Assembly: GCF_000011565.2 (NCBI RefSeq)
Contig: NC_005861.2
Span: forward strand, 868,001-932,000
DNA length: 64,000 nucleotides
DNA from: Candidatus Protochlamydia amoebophila UWE25
Lineage (GTDB): Bacteria; Chlamydiota; Chlamydiia; Chlamydiales; Parachlamydiaceae
Direction of reading: 5' to 3'
Both the position numbers and the translations under genes were made by a program. This document shows, piece after piece, positions 18,665 to 27,069 of this stretch. Numbering within the stretch: position 1 is the stretch's first letter; each line of letters starts with the position of its first letter. The notes under the pieces were generated by a model, which worked only from the letters and a program-made list of their open reading frames with translations, ran no database searches and was not told the origin of the DNA.

Positions 18665-18985
18665 ATTTTATTTATTTTCGGTAAAAATGCGGAAGAGAAC
18701 GAGTAAATATTTTTTTGCTTTTTACGGCTCTCAAAAAAAAATTCCAAACTTATCGAATATTTTCGAAAAAAAGTACCGAAGTTTAAAGAAAATAAAATTT
18801 TAAAAATATAGGTAAATTAATCCCAATTCTACGCATTAAAGGATGTGTTTTTTCCAAAACTTTCCCTAAGCTTATATGGTTTACATCCTTATATATTTTA
18901 ATTTGTTCTTCGGAGCTAAACAAAAAGAAAAATTAACTTATTTATTAGGATAATATTTCTTATAAATATTTTACTAACATTTAAT
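18665..18985 (-). pseudogene. Relic of a Sel1-gene N-terminal module
   Basis: Readable pieces in broken frames match the module (the segment before the repeats, the SVREDW region, the FEK region and the start). An open stretch at 18529-18747 is a fragment of this relic and not a gene. Confidence 0.6.
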
Positions 18986-19094
18986 TCTCTTTTTTAATTT
19001 ATTAATTTTATCTTTTAATGATTTAAAATTTATATAATTAGTTGTTTAAAAACTAATAAATTTGTATTTATTTTCCTTTATTAATGAGGTGAAT

Positions 19095-19385
19095 TTGTAA
19101 ATATTTTTTAATATTTTATTATTCTAATAATACTTTCAATTTTTTCTAATACTTCCAACAAAATCTTAAACTTTAAGTGATAAATTTTTAAAATCTTTGT
19201 GCATTCTAAACACAATTCTAAGCTTTAAAGAATATGTTTTTTTCCAAGTTTTTTAAAAAGACATGGGTCTTAAATATTGCTTTATTTTTGACTAACCTTA
19301 AAGCTTAAAAAAACAGATTATTTATGAGGAAAGTCGGCTATGAATTTTAATCGTATATGACTTCCTTTTTAATTTATTAAAATAT
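19095..19385 (-). pseudogene. Second relic of a Sel1-gene N-terminal module
   Basis: It is similar in layout to the relic at 16948-17215, including the phrases tttaaagaata and agattatttatg before the start-like end. It is heavily decayed. With the relic next to it, two former copies stood between the 412- and 447-residue genes. Confidence 0.55.
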
Positions 19386-19410
19386 AAATTTTGATTTTAA
19401 ACTAATTTAG

Positions 19411-20754
19411 TTAGTTTTTTTGAGAAATAATAGAGTCAATTTTTATTGCTGCCTGAGTATTCCCTTGTTCAGCAGCAAGTTGATAATATCTCAGAGCTTC
19501 TTGACTGGATTGTTCAACTCCTAGCCCCTTTTTATACATAGTCCCAAGCTCGTATTGAGCATCTGCATGGCCTTGATCGGCAGCGAGTTTGTAATATTTA
19601 GCAGCTTCTTGATCAGATTGTGTGACGCCTAGTCCATTGGCATACATAAACCCAAGAGCACATTGAGCATCTGCCTCACCTTGATCGGCTGCAAATTTAA
19701 AGTATTTAGCGGCTTCTTGATGGGATTGTGTAATACCTTTTCCCTGGAAATACATAAATCCAAGAGCACATTGAGCAATTGCCTCACCTTGGTCAGCTAT
19801 GAGTTCAAAATATTTAATAGCTTCTTGGTGAGATTGTGGAACCCGTTTTCCTTTTGCATACATGAATGCAAGATTATATTGAGCATTTACATCGCCTTGA
19901 TCGGCAGCGAGTTTAAAATATTTAATAGCTTCTTGATTGGATTGCTCAACTCCTAACCCCTTTTTATACATAGTTCCAAGTTTGGATTGAGCATTTACAT
20001 CGCCTTGATCGGCAGCGAGTTTAAAATATTTAAAAGTTTCTTGATTCGTTTGTGCAATATCATGGCTTTCTATAATGAGCTTGAGCTCAAGCTGCGCTTC
20101 TGCATGGCCTTGTTTGGCAGCAAGCTGAAAATATTTAGTAGCTTCTTGATTCGATTGGGAGACACCTCGACCCTTTTTATATCTAATTCCAATAATGAAT
20201 TGAGCATCTGCATGGCCTTGATCAGCAGCGAATTTAAAATATTTAATAGCCTCTTGCTCTGAATGCACAACGCCCCGCCCATTGATATACATGCATCCAA
20301 GGTTGTATTGAGCCTTTACATCACCTTGATCAGCAGCAAGTTTAAAATATTTAAAAGCTTCTGCATCTGATTGTGCGACAACTTGACCATTTTTATACAT
20401 GAGTCCAAGCTCGCATTGAGCTTTTGCATCGCCTTGGTCTGCCAAAAGTTTAATTGGTAAAAATGAGGGAGAAGAGGAGTAAATAATTTTACTTTTTTTA
20501 CCGCTCCAAAAAGACTTCCAATCTTCTCGAACACTTTCAGAAAAAAGCCCTAAGCCTAACGTACATAAAGTCTTAAAAGCTGCATATATTCCAATTCCAA
20601 TTCTACGCATTAAAGGGTATGTTTTTTCAAAGCTTCCTAAAAGGATATATGTTTTACCATTGTTTATCGTACTTTGGCTTAATTTTAGATCCGGACTGGA
20701 AGAAAGAGCAGAGTAGCTGCTAGGAATATCGCCATCTATAAATTTTGATCGCAT
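19411..20754 (-). CDS. Sel1-repeat protein, 447 residues
   Basis: Module (KTYILLGSFEKTYPLMRR, IGIYAAFKTLCTLGLGLF, SVREDWKSFWSGKK) plus about nine Sel1 repeats (AQCALGFMYANGLGVTQSDQ and similar) and the tail AAIKIDSIISQKN. One repeat near residue 230 is degenerate (ELKLIIESHDIAQTNQE). The module is almost identical to that of the next gene upstream, so the two arose by a recent duplication. Start ATG at 20754 with AAAGGAATTAT before it. Confidence 0.85.
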   Translation of the reverse strand: MRSKFIDGDIPSSYSALSSSPDLKLSQSTINNGKTYILLGSFEKTYPLMRRIGIGIYAAFKTLCTLGLGLFSESVREDWKSFWSGKKSKIIYSSSPSFLPIKLLADQGDAKAQCELGLMYKNGQVVAQSDAEAFKYFKLAADQGDVKAQYNLGCMYINGRGVVHSEQEAIKYFKFAADQGHADAQFIIGIRYKKGRGVSQSNQEATKYFQLAAKQGHAEAQLELKLIIESHDIAQTNQETFKYFKLAADQGDVNAQSKLGTMYKKGLGVEQSNQEAIKYFKLAADQGDVNAQYNLAFMYAKGKRVPQSHQEAIKYFELIADQGEAIAQCALGFMYFQGKGITQSHQEAAKYFKFAADQGEADAQCALGFMYANGLGVTQSDQEAAKYYKLAADQGHADAQYELGTMYKKGLGVEQSSQEALRYYQLAAEQGNTQAAIKIDSIISQKN

Positions 20755-20804
20755 ATAATTCCTTTTTTAATTCATTAAAAAATAAATAATAATTTTATAA
20801 TAGT

Positions 20805-20929
20805 TTAGCTATTTTGTTGAGAAATAATAGAGTCAATTTTTCCTGCTACCTGGACATTCCCTTGATCAGTAGCAAGTTGATAATATCTCAAAGCTTCTTG
20901 ACTGGATTGTACAACACCTAGCCCCTTTT
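20805..20929 (-). pseudogene. Frameshifted last repeat and tail of the next Sel1 gene
   Basis: Directly after the stop of the 445-residue gene, another frame encodes the expected end: a last Sel1 repeat and KIDSIISQQNS, as in the 447-residue paralog. A small indel near the lysine codons of TMYKKG moved the frame and created ELETLTL-stop. The stretch is thus the lost C-terminus of that gene. Confidence 0.75.
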
Positions 20930-22267
20930 TTACAGAGTTAGAGTTTCAAGCTCGTATTGGGCATCTGCATGGCCTTGATCGGCAGCAAGTTTGTAATATT
21001 TAGCAGCCTCTTGCTCTGATTGCGTAACGCCTCGCCCATTCGCATACCTGGCTCCAAGGTTGTATTGAGCCTTTGCATCACCTTGATCGGCAGCAAGTTT
21101 ATAATATTTAGTAGCCTCTTGCTCTGATTGCGTAACACCTCGTCCATTGGAATATCTGACTCCAAGGTTGTATTGAGCCTTTGCATGACCTTGATCGGCA
21201 GCAAGTTTGTAATATTTAATAGCCTCTTGATCTGATTGCATAACACCTCGTCCATTGGAATATCTGACTCCAAGGTTGTATTGAGCATCTACATAGCCTT
21301 GATCGGCAGCGAGTTTGTAATATTTAGCGGCTTCTTGCTCTGATCGCATAACGCCTTGCCCATTCACATACCTGACTCCAAGATTATATTGAGCATCTGC
21401 ATGACCTTGATCGGCAGCAAGTTTGTAATATTTAAAAGCTTCTTGATCTGATTGCGTAACACCTCGTCCATTGGAATATCTGACTCCGAGGTTGTATTGA
21501 GCATTTGCATGGCCTTGTTCGGCAGCGAGTTTAAAATATTTAAAAGCTTCTGCATCTGATTGTGTAACACCCAGTCCATTGGCATATATAAATCCAAGAG
21601 CATATTGAGCATCTGCATGACCTTGTTCGGCAGCGAGTTTGTAATATTTAATAGCTTCTTGCTCTGATTGTGCAATACCCCACCTATTGGCATACATAAA
21701 TCCAAGAGCATATTGAGCATCTGCATGGCCTTGTTCGGCAGCGAGTTTGTAATATTTAATAGCTTCTTGATCTGATTGTGTCACACCCCGCCCATTGGCA
21801 TACCTGACCCCAAGGTTATATTGAGCATCTGCATGACCTTGTTTGGCAGCGAGTTTAAAATATTTAATAGCTTCTGCATCTGATTGTGTCACACCACAGC
21901 TTTCATCATACATCAATCCGAGTTTGTATTGAGCTTTTGCATCGCCTTGGTCTGCCAAAAGTTTAGTTGGTAAAAATGAGGGAGAAGAAGAGTAAATAAT
22001 TTTACTTTTTTTACCGCTCCAAAAAGACTTCCAATCTTCTCGAACACTTTCAGAAAAAATCCCTAAGCCTAACGTACATAAAGTCTTAAAAGCTGCATAT
22101 ATTCCAATTCCAATTCTACGCTTTAAAGGGTATGTTTTTTCAAAGCTTCCTAAAAGAATATATGTTTTACCATTGTTTATTGTACTCTGGCTTAATTTTA
22201 GATCTGGACTGGAAGAAAGAGCAGAGTAGCTGCTAGGAATATCGCCATCTATATATTTTAATTGCAT
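20930..22267 (-). CDS. Sel1-repeat protein, 445 residues, C-terminus truncated
   Basis: This is the largest uninterrupted set of repeats in the array: module 1-112 and about nine Sel1 repeats, several almost the same (AQYNLGVRYSNGRGVTQSDQ repeated with small changes). It ends YELETLTL where paralogs have one more repeat and a KIDSIIS tail, because of the frameshift described in the adjacent entry. The solenoid is otherwise intact, so a product is plausible. Start ATG at 22267. Confidence 0.83.
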   Translation of the reverse strand: MQLKYIDGDIPSSYSALSSSPDLKLSQSTINNGKTYILLGSFEKTYPLKRRIGIGIYAAFKTLCTLGLGIFSESVREDWKSFWSGKKSKIIYSSSPSFLPTKLLADQGDAKAQYKLGLMYDESCGVTQSDAEAIKYFKLAAKQGHADAQYNLGVRYANGRGVTQSDQEAIKYYKLAAEQGHADAQYALGFMYANRWGIAQSEQEAIKYYKLAAEQGHADAQYALGFIYANGLGVTQSDAEAFKYFKLAAEQGHANAQYNLGVRYSNGRGVTQSDQEAFKYYKLAADQGHADAQYNLGVRYVNGQGVMRSEQEAAKYYKLAADQGYVDAQYNLGVRYSNGRGVMQSDQEAIKYYKLAADQGHAKAQYNLGVRYSNGRGVTQSEQEATKYYKLAADQGDAKAQYNLGARYANGRGVTQSEQEAAKYYKLAADQGHADAQYELETLTL

Positions 22268-22730
22268 AGAGTTTCCCTTTTTTAATTTACTAGTAAATTT
22301 TATAATGCGTCGTTTTTTTATCTATTAATAATTATCATGTATTTTTATGTAATTTACAATTTAATTTTTATTGTTGCTTATAAAATAGTAAATAAATATA
22401 AATTTAATAATAAAAAATTTGGCTAAATCTTCAGTTATTTTAAATAATATTTGGATTATTACTTAGGATTTATAATTTTGATTAGAGAAATATAAACAAA
22501 TACATTTCAATGGTGAGAAACACCTAAGCTACTCGATAATAATTAAAATAAATTTAGTATTAAAAATTTTTAGAAAAAATGGCGTAAAATTTATAGATAT
22601 AACAACAAATTTGATTAAAAGATTAATTTAAAAACTAATATTTATTTGTTAATAATATTTATTAAGTTTAAATTATTTTTAATAATAGCAAAAAAGAAGT
22701 TGCTAAAACAAAATAGTCTTTTGAAGCATG
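22268..22730. other. AT-rich gap, nothing recognised
   Basis: This gap lies upstream of the last Sel1 gene. It probably contains that gene's promoter, but I cannot pick one with confidence. Confidence 0.4.
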
Positions 22731-22965
22731 ATTTTGATTAGCAGCGGCTTAAAATTATTTATATTTTCAAAAAGAAATCTAAAACAAAAGTTAATAAAGT
22801 TTGAAAAACTGCATAAACACCAATGTTTAATCTATGCTCTATAGAATATATGTTTTACTTTTGTATACTTTGGTTTGACTTAAATTTTGGATTTGAATGG
22901 GGAATAGGGGAGGGAAGAGTTTACAAAAATTTATTCGCCTATAAATTTTATTGCCATAGGATGAA
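22730..22965 (-). pseudogene. Relic of a Sel1-gene N-terminal module at the array edge
   Basis: It starts with a piece of Sel1 repeat (gattttgattagcagcg, as inside the intact genes), then decayed versions of the module down to the start-like ctataaattttattgccat. It marks the outer border of the array. Confidence 0.6.
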
Positions 22966-23085
22966 ATTTCGATACTTCATTTTTATAAAAAATTTGTAAA
23001 AGTTCTTCAACTCTAAATTTTCACTTGTATTTAGATACAAAAAATTTAAGCTAAAAAAATTTTAATTAAATATTTAATTAATGTT

Positions 23086-23418
23086 TTATGCAGAAGATAT
23101 TTTAAGTCCGATGATAGAAATAATAAGACAGACAAGAAAAAATAAACGCCAAAAATCTATAGACTCGCCAAAATAAAGAATACCAATCACAGCTGTTCCC
23201 ACTGCTCCCATGCCAGTCCAAATAGCATAAGCTGTTCCTAATGGAATAGTTTTTAAGCTTAAGGAAAGTGCTAAAAAGCTGCAAACCGAGAAAATAAAAA
23301 AAATAGCTGTTGGCCATAGACGAGTAAAATTATTAGACAACTTAAGAAAAGTCGTAAACCCTATTTCAAATAAACCAGCAATCAATAAATATATCCAGCC
23401 CAAATTAAATCTCAACAA
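23086..23418 (-). CDS. Small multidrug resistance (SMR) family transporter, SugE/Gdx-like
   Basis: This protein has 110 residues and four membrane helices. The essential Glu is at about residue 18 (AGLFEIGF). LPLGTAYAIWTGMGAVGT-like sequence (here IPLGTAYAIWTGMGAVGT) and GESIDFWRL match the SMR family and are closer to SugE/Gdx than to EmrE. It works as a dual-topology dimer in the inner membrane that exchanges protons for small cations such as guanidinium or quaternary amines. TTG at 23418 is the apparent start. It stands alone beside the Sel1 array. Confidence 0.88.
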   Translation of the reverse strand: MLRFNLGWIYLLIAGLFEIGFTTFLKLSNNFTRLWPTAIFFIFSVCSFLALSLSLKTIPLGTAYAIWTGMGAVGTAVIGILYFGESIDFWRLFFLVCLIISIIGLKISSA

Positions 23419-23589
23419 GTAAATAGTTAAAAAGAATTACAAGTAATGTCTCGGGTAAAATTTTTTGTAAGAATTATTTGATAGATTAAACCTTAAAGAA
23501 TTTCAAGAGCTAAATTTTTTGCCTTACTTTTTGCTTTTAAATGAAGCTGGGTGTCAGCCTGTTCATTTTTATTATATTAAATTGAAATA
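23419..23589. other. Short AT-rich gap, nothing recognised
   Basis: This gap lies between the SMR gene and a possible gene fragment. It holds no hairpin terminator that I can support. Confidence 0.4.
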
Positions 23590-23770
23590 TTAGTGTTGCT
23601 TGAATCGCACTGAGTCGAAAATATAATAATTTTTAAGTGGTTTATGTGGCATTTGATTCTCTAAATAAGGTGGTACAGAGTTTAAATATTTATCTCTATT
23701 TTGGTTAAAAAGTAGTATTTTAAAAAAGCGTTGAATTTGTGAGTCACAATCTCCAGGATTAATTAGAAAC
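23590..23770 (-). pseudogene. Possible 3' fragment of an unrecognised gene
   Basis: On the minus strand a clean stretch encodes NPGDCDSQIQRFFKILL, then KYLNSVPPYLENQMPHKP and a stop. Composition looks like real protein, but no start of its own is present; the frame runs into the Nudix gene in another phase. It may be the tail of a gene whose front was lost. Confidence 0.3.
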
Positions 23771-24247
23771 CAATTTTTTAGGGATGGAGCAAAAAGTAGC
23801 CAAAAGGTGCTGAAGAACTTGTAGCGTTTCTTTGAAAATATCGACATCGGGTTCGAGTAAATCTAAACCCTTTTGATCAAACCACTGATAAATTAGAGAT
23901 TCGCTTGGCGATGAGCTTTTAGCAGAGATTAAATTTGCTACGTAAATGAAATCCATGTGTTGGTGCGCAGGTTGATCTTTATAAGGGGGGATTTCTTCTA
24001 GTAGGCATAAATAGGGTCTTTCAAAGCTATTTGCATTCCAATAATTCACCCAAATATTTTCTTGGGAGATCAATTCAATTTCCAAACCTGTTTCTTCTCT
24101 CACTTCCCGACGAGCTGCTTCTACTGGTGTTTCATTATTTTCTACATGTCCACCTGGAGGAAGCCACTTTTGAAGTTTAGGATGTTTAATTAACAAAATT
24201 TTTTGATCATTAATAATGTAAACACTTGCTGTAAACTGTTTATTCAT
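23759..24247 (-). CDS. Nudix hydrolase
   Basis: This 162-residue protein has the complete Nudix box at about residues 33-55 (GGHVENNETPVEAARREV followed by REETGLE), which binds the metal and hydrolyses nucleoside diphosphates linked to another group. It begins MNKQFTASVYIINDQKILLIKH, as in ADP-ribose or NTP-cleaving members, and has WLPPGGH. The substrate cannot be named. The start is ATG at 24247, and the gene is divergent from mazG, which starts 105 bases away. Confidence 0.9.
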   Translation of the reverse strand: MNKQFTASVYIINDQKILLIKHPKLQKWLPPGGHVENNETPVEAARREVREETGLEIELISQENIWVNYWNANSFERPYLCLLEEIPPYKDQPAHQHMDFIYVANLISAKSSSPSESLIYQWFDQKGLDLLEPDVDIFKETLQVLQHLLATFCSIPKKLVSN

Positions 24248-24352
24248 GTAATAAATCCAAATTCAAATGATTCTAATTTTAAAAAAATATTTCTGCAATT
24301 GATGTTAACGAATTGTTGATTTTTTCGTCCTATTATTTAAAGGAGAAACCAA

Positions 24353-25006
24353 ATGGATGATTTTAAAGCTCTTATTATCACCATTGAACGTTTGTTAGCC
24401 CCAAATGGTTGTCCATGGGATCGAGAGCAAACGCTTCAATCGATGCGAAGTTCAGTCATTGAAGAAGTCTACGAACTAGTAGAAGCCATCGATCTTGAAA
24501 ACAATGAAAAAATTAAAGAGGAGCTTGGTGATCTTTGTTTTAATGTGATTTTTTTAGGAAAACTGGCTGAACGAGACAAAAAATTTTCTTTGCATGATAT
24601 GTTGAAAGAGATTAATGAAAAACTGATTAGGCGGCATCCTCATATTTTTGAAGAAATTCAGCTTGATTCAGTTGCACAAGTGAAGCATCAATGGGAAATA
24701 ATTAAGAAAAATGAAAAAGGTAATCGGTGGAGACAGAGTGTGTTGGACGGGATTCCTAAAGATTTCCCTTCATTGGCGCGGGCAGAGAAAATGATTAAAG
24801 AATTTGAAAAAACCGATTTTGCATGGCAAAATCGAGAACATTTTTCTTCCCAAGAGGACCTATTTGCGCAAGACTTATTAAATCTAATTAAAAAGGCCTC
24901 TCAAAATGGAATAAAGGTAGAAACAACACTTCGTAAAATGCTATCTCAATTAGAACAACAATTTCGTCAGTGGGAAAATGCTCAAAAACGTGTAGAATCT
25001 GCTTGA
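24353..25006 (+). CDS. mazG: Nucleoside triphosphate pyrophosphohydrolase MazG
   Basis: MazG cleaves NTPs and damaged NTPs to NMP and pyrophosphate. The 217 residues carry the family opening (LLAPNGCPWDREQT), the metal-binding EExxE helices (VIEEVYELVEAI and KEELGDLCFNVIF) and RRHPHIFEEI. The full-length form has two MazG halves; the second half here is shorter, as in many chlamydial homologs. AAAGGAGAA precedes the ATG at good distance. Confidence 0.92.
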   Translation: MDDFKALIITIERLLAPNGCPWDREQTLQSMRSSVIEEVYELVEAIDLENNEKIKEELGDLCFNVIFLGKLAERDKKFSLHDMLKEINEKLIRRHPHIFEEIQLDSVAQVKHQWEIIKKNEKGNRWRQSVLDGIPKDFPSLARAEKMIKEFEKTDFAWQNREHFSSQEDLFAQDLLNLIKKASQNGIKVETTLRKMLSQLEQQFRQWENAQKRVESA

Positions 25007-25066
25007 TAGAAAACACAACTCGTTATAAAATGACATTTTCTTAGAGTTTACCGATAAATAAAGTTT

Positions 25067-25168
25067 AACCGGGGACCTCATGGAATAAATTAGTTCGAAC
25101 CAGGTCAGGACAGGAATGTAGCAGCCTTAAGAATCATACTTATGCCTTGAGATAATCTCCGGTTTTTT
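25067..25168 (+). ncRNA. ffs: Small signal recognition particle RNA (4.5S type) with its terminator
   Basis: The conserved SRP core reads CCAGGTCAGGACAGGAATGT followed by AGCAGCC, the Ffh-binding part with GNAR-like tetraloop region. The ends pair (AACCGGGGA at 25067 with TCTCCGGTT at 25156), forming the long hairpin, and a T run at 25163-25168 ends transcription. It acts with Ffh to target nascent membrane proteins. Confidence 0.9.
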
Positions 25169-26182
25169 ATTTTAATCTCAAACTTCCTTTCTACTGATTT
25201 CTTCAACCAGTTTTTCCTTTTCAGCTATCGCTACAAATGCTTTTCGCTTAGGAAGAAAAATGTAATGACTAGTTCCTTATCACTCCAAATAAATTCGCGA
25301 ATAGATTTCTACTGTATGTAAAAAAGGAAGATTATTTTGGGATGATTTAAGAAGTAATTGGTAAATAGTTTGAGAATAAACTAGAAACAGACCACTGAAA
25401 ACTTTGTTTGAAGAGCAAACTAAGTTTTTAAGCCGGGTTCATTTTTGAATTTAGTTTGTTTAAAGTGAGGGATCTTGCGATGCTTAGGCGCATTTTAGGG
25501 ATATTGTAAAACTTTTCGAGCCTAATAAAAAAAGCATGGTAGCTTATTTTTTTGAGTCAATGATCTCAAATTCTGTATAAATTTCATAGGAAAAGAGAAG
25601 ATTATGTGCCCATAAGGATTAAGCAATCCTAGTTAACTTACGCAAAGAATAATCGCTAATCTTTTTTATTTGGTTCCGCAATCACTTCTGCACACATAAC
25701 AAAATCATATGCATAATCGTCCAGATGTGTTTTAGGCATAACCCCTTACTTAGATTCATGTGATGCATAGAATGTGTCTGAAGCCTTTTTAGATTGTTTG
25801 TTGTGATAGCTCAAGCAAGTGATTTGTACACCTCATCTCAACCAATTTCGCAACCTTTCACCATTTAATTCGACATAATTAGTGAGTCATGTCCAAATTA
25901 ACTTTAAGCACTCTTTTTGCGTTCGATTTCTAAGAGAAATAAATTGTTCAAGTTTTAATTAACCAAATTCTTTCAAAGATTGCTCGCATTCTTTTTCGTG
26001 AGATAAACGTTGAGAGGAATGGTTAGGAGCTACTAATGTGGAATTAGTTTTAATGATTTTTAAAATACATGTAAAACTAGTCAACATTCACAGAATAATT
26101 TATATAAAAGAGTTTTTTGATAAAGGTCAACCCACACTATAATTAAATGCAATGAACCCATAACTACAAACGAGATTGACAG
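25169..26182. other. 1-kb gap with one weak coding relic
   Basis: I see no intact gene. On the minus strand 25656-25739 reads MPKTHLDDYAYDFVMCAEVI to a stop, preceded in the same frame by ASDTFYASHESK and a stop. This looks like a decayed gene end whose family I cannot name. The rest appears non-coding. Confidence 0.4.
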
Positions 26183-27058
26183 ATGTTAGGTGATGTAGAA
26201 CTTCAAGAACATATTCAACAACACGTGAATACATTAGCTTTTGGATTAATTTTAGCTATTATCACAGGATATTTTGCATGGCATAAAGGGTTTTTTCGCC
26301 CTTTTCCCTTTACTTGTGTTCCTGTGATTAGCGGGAAAAGTGTTTTAAAAGGTTTCATGGCCTTTATTTTAGCAGAATTGATTGTATTTCCAGCCTTGTT
26401 TGAAGTGATAAGTCAAATTTTTTTTGATATTAGCTTACAACATTTATCTAGTATAGCGAAAGGATGGGTTAATGTTCTGATTATATTCGGAGGTTTTTTA
26501 GCTGTCTTAATGGTTTATTTTGACTTGAATCTTAATGTAAGATTGCAAATTTTTAAACAAACTCCCCTTGTTTGGTACAAGCAATTGAGTATTGGAATAC
26601 AGGCTTGGCTGATTAGTTATCCTTTTGTGATGGTGTTAAGCCAACTGCTTGCAATTTTGATGTTAGTGATTTTTAAACAACCGGCTACAGAACAAATTGT
26701 TGTAGAAAATTTTAAACGCATTCTTTCAAGTCCTCTTTTAGTTTCAGTAACAGCTCTGGAAATTATTGTCCTTGTGCCTATTACAGAGGAATTTCTGTTT
26801 AGGGGGCTTTTACAAAATTGGTTGAAAAGCCAATTCAAACATACTTCTTTAGCAATAGGAATAACCTCTTTGATTTTCGCCCTGTTTCATTTTTCTACTA
26901 AACAAGGAATTACAAATATTGAATTGTTATTTTCTCTGTTTATTCTTTCTAGTTTTTTGGGATTCATCTACGAAAAACAACGTTCGTTATGGGCATCTAT
27001 TGGACTTCACGGATTTTTTAATATGATGAGCGTCATTTTTATTTTAATGTCGAAATAA
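26183..27058 (+). CDS. CPBP-family intramembrane metalloprotease
   Basis: This 291-residue protein has about seven hydrophobic helices. The CPBP/CAAX protease motifs are all present: EExxxR at residues 202-207 (EEFLFRGLLQNWL), FxxxH around residue 236 (FALFHFS) and HxxxN near the end (GLHGFFNM). These Rce1-like proteases cut within the inner membrane; substrates are usually unknown. The serpin gene follows 11 bases downstream on the same strand and is probably in the same operon. Confidence 0.9.
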   Translation: MLGDVELQEHIQQHVNTLAFGLILAIITGYFAWHKGFFRPFPFTCVPVISGKSVLKGFMAFILAELIVFPALFEVISQIFFDISLQHLSSIAKGWVNVLIIFGGFLAVLMVYFDLNLNVRLQIFKQTPLVWYKQLSIGIQAWLISYPFVMVLSQLLAILMLVIFKQPATEQIVVENFKRILSSPLLVSVTALEIIVLVPITEEFLFRGLLQNWLKSQFKHTSLAIGITSLIFALFHFSTKQGITNIELLFSLFILSSFLGFIYEKQRSLWASIGLHGFFNMMSVIFILMSK

Positions 27059-27069
27059 AAGGTAAACAA

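Noticed and set aside
20938-21726. Long frames in other phases of the Sel1 genes, both strands, that look like repeated proteins
   Set aside because: They only mirror the 108-base periodicity of the Sel1 repeats; they lack module and sensible composition.
23086-24247. SMR transporter and Nudix gene as a resistance or defence island
   Set aside because: Both are ordinary housekeeping-type genes with no mobile ends or shared operon.
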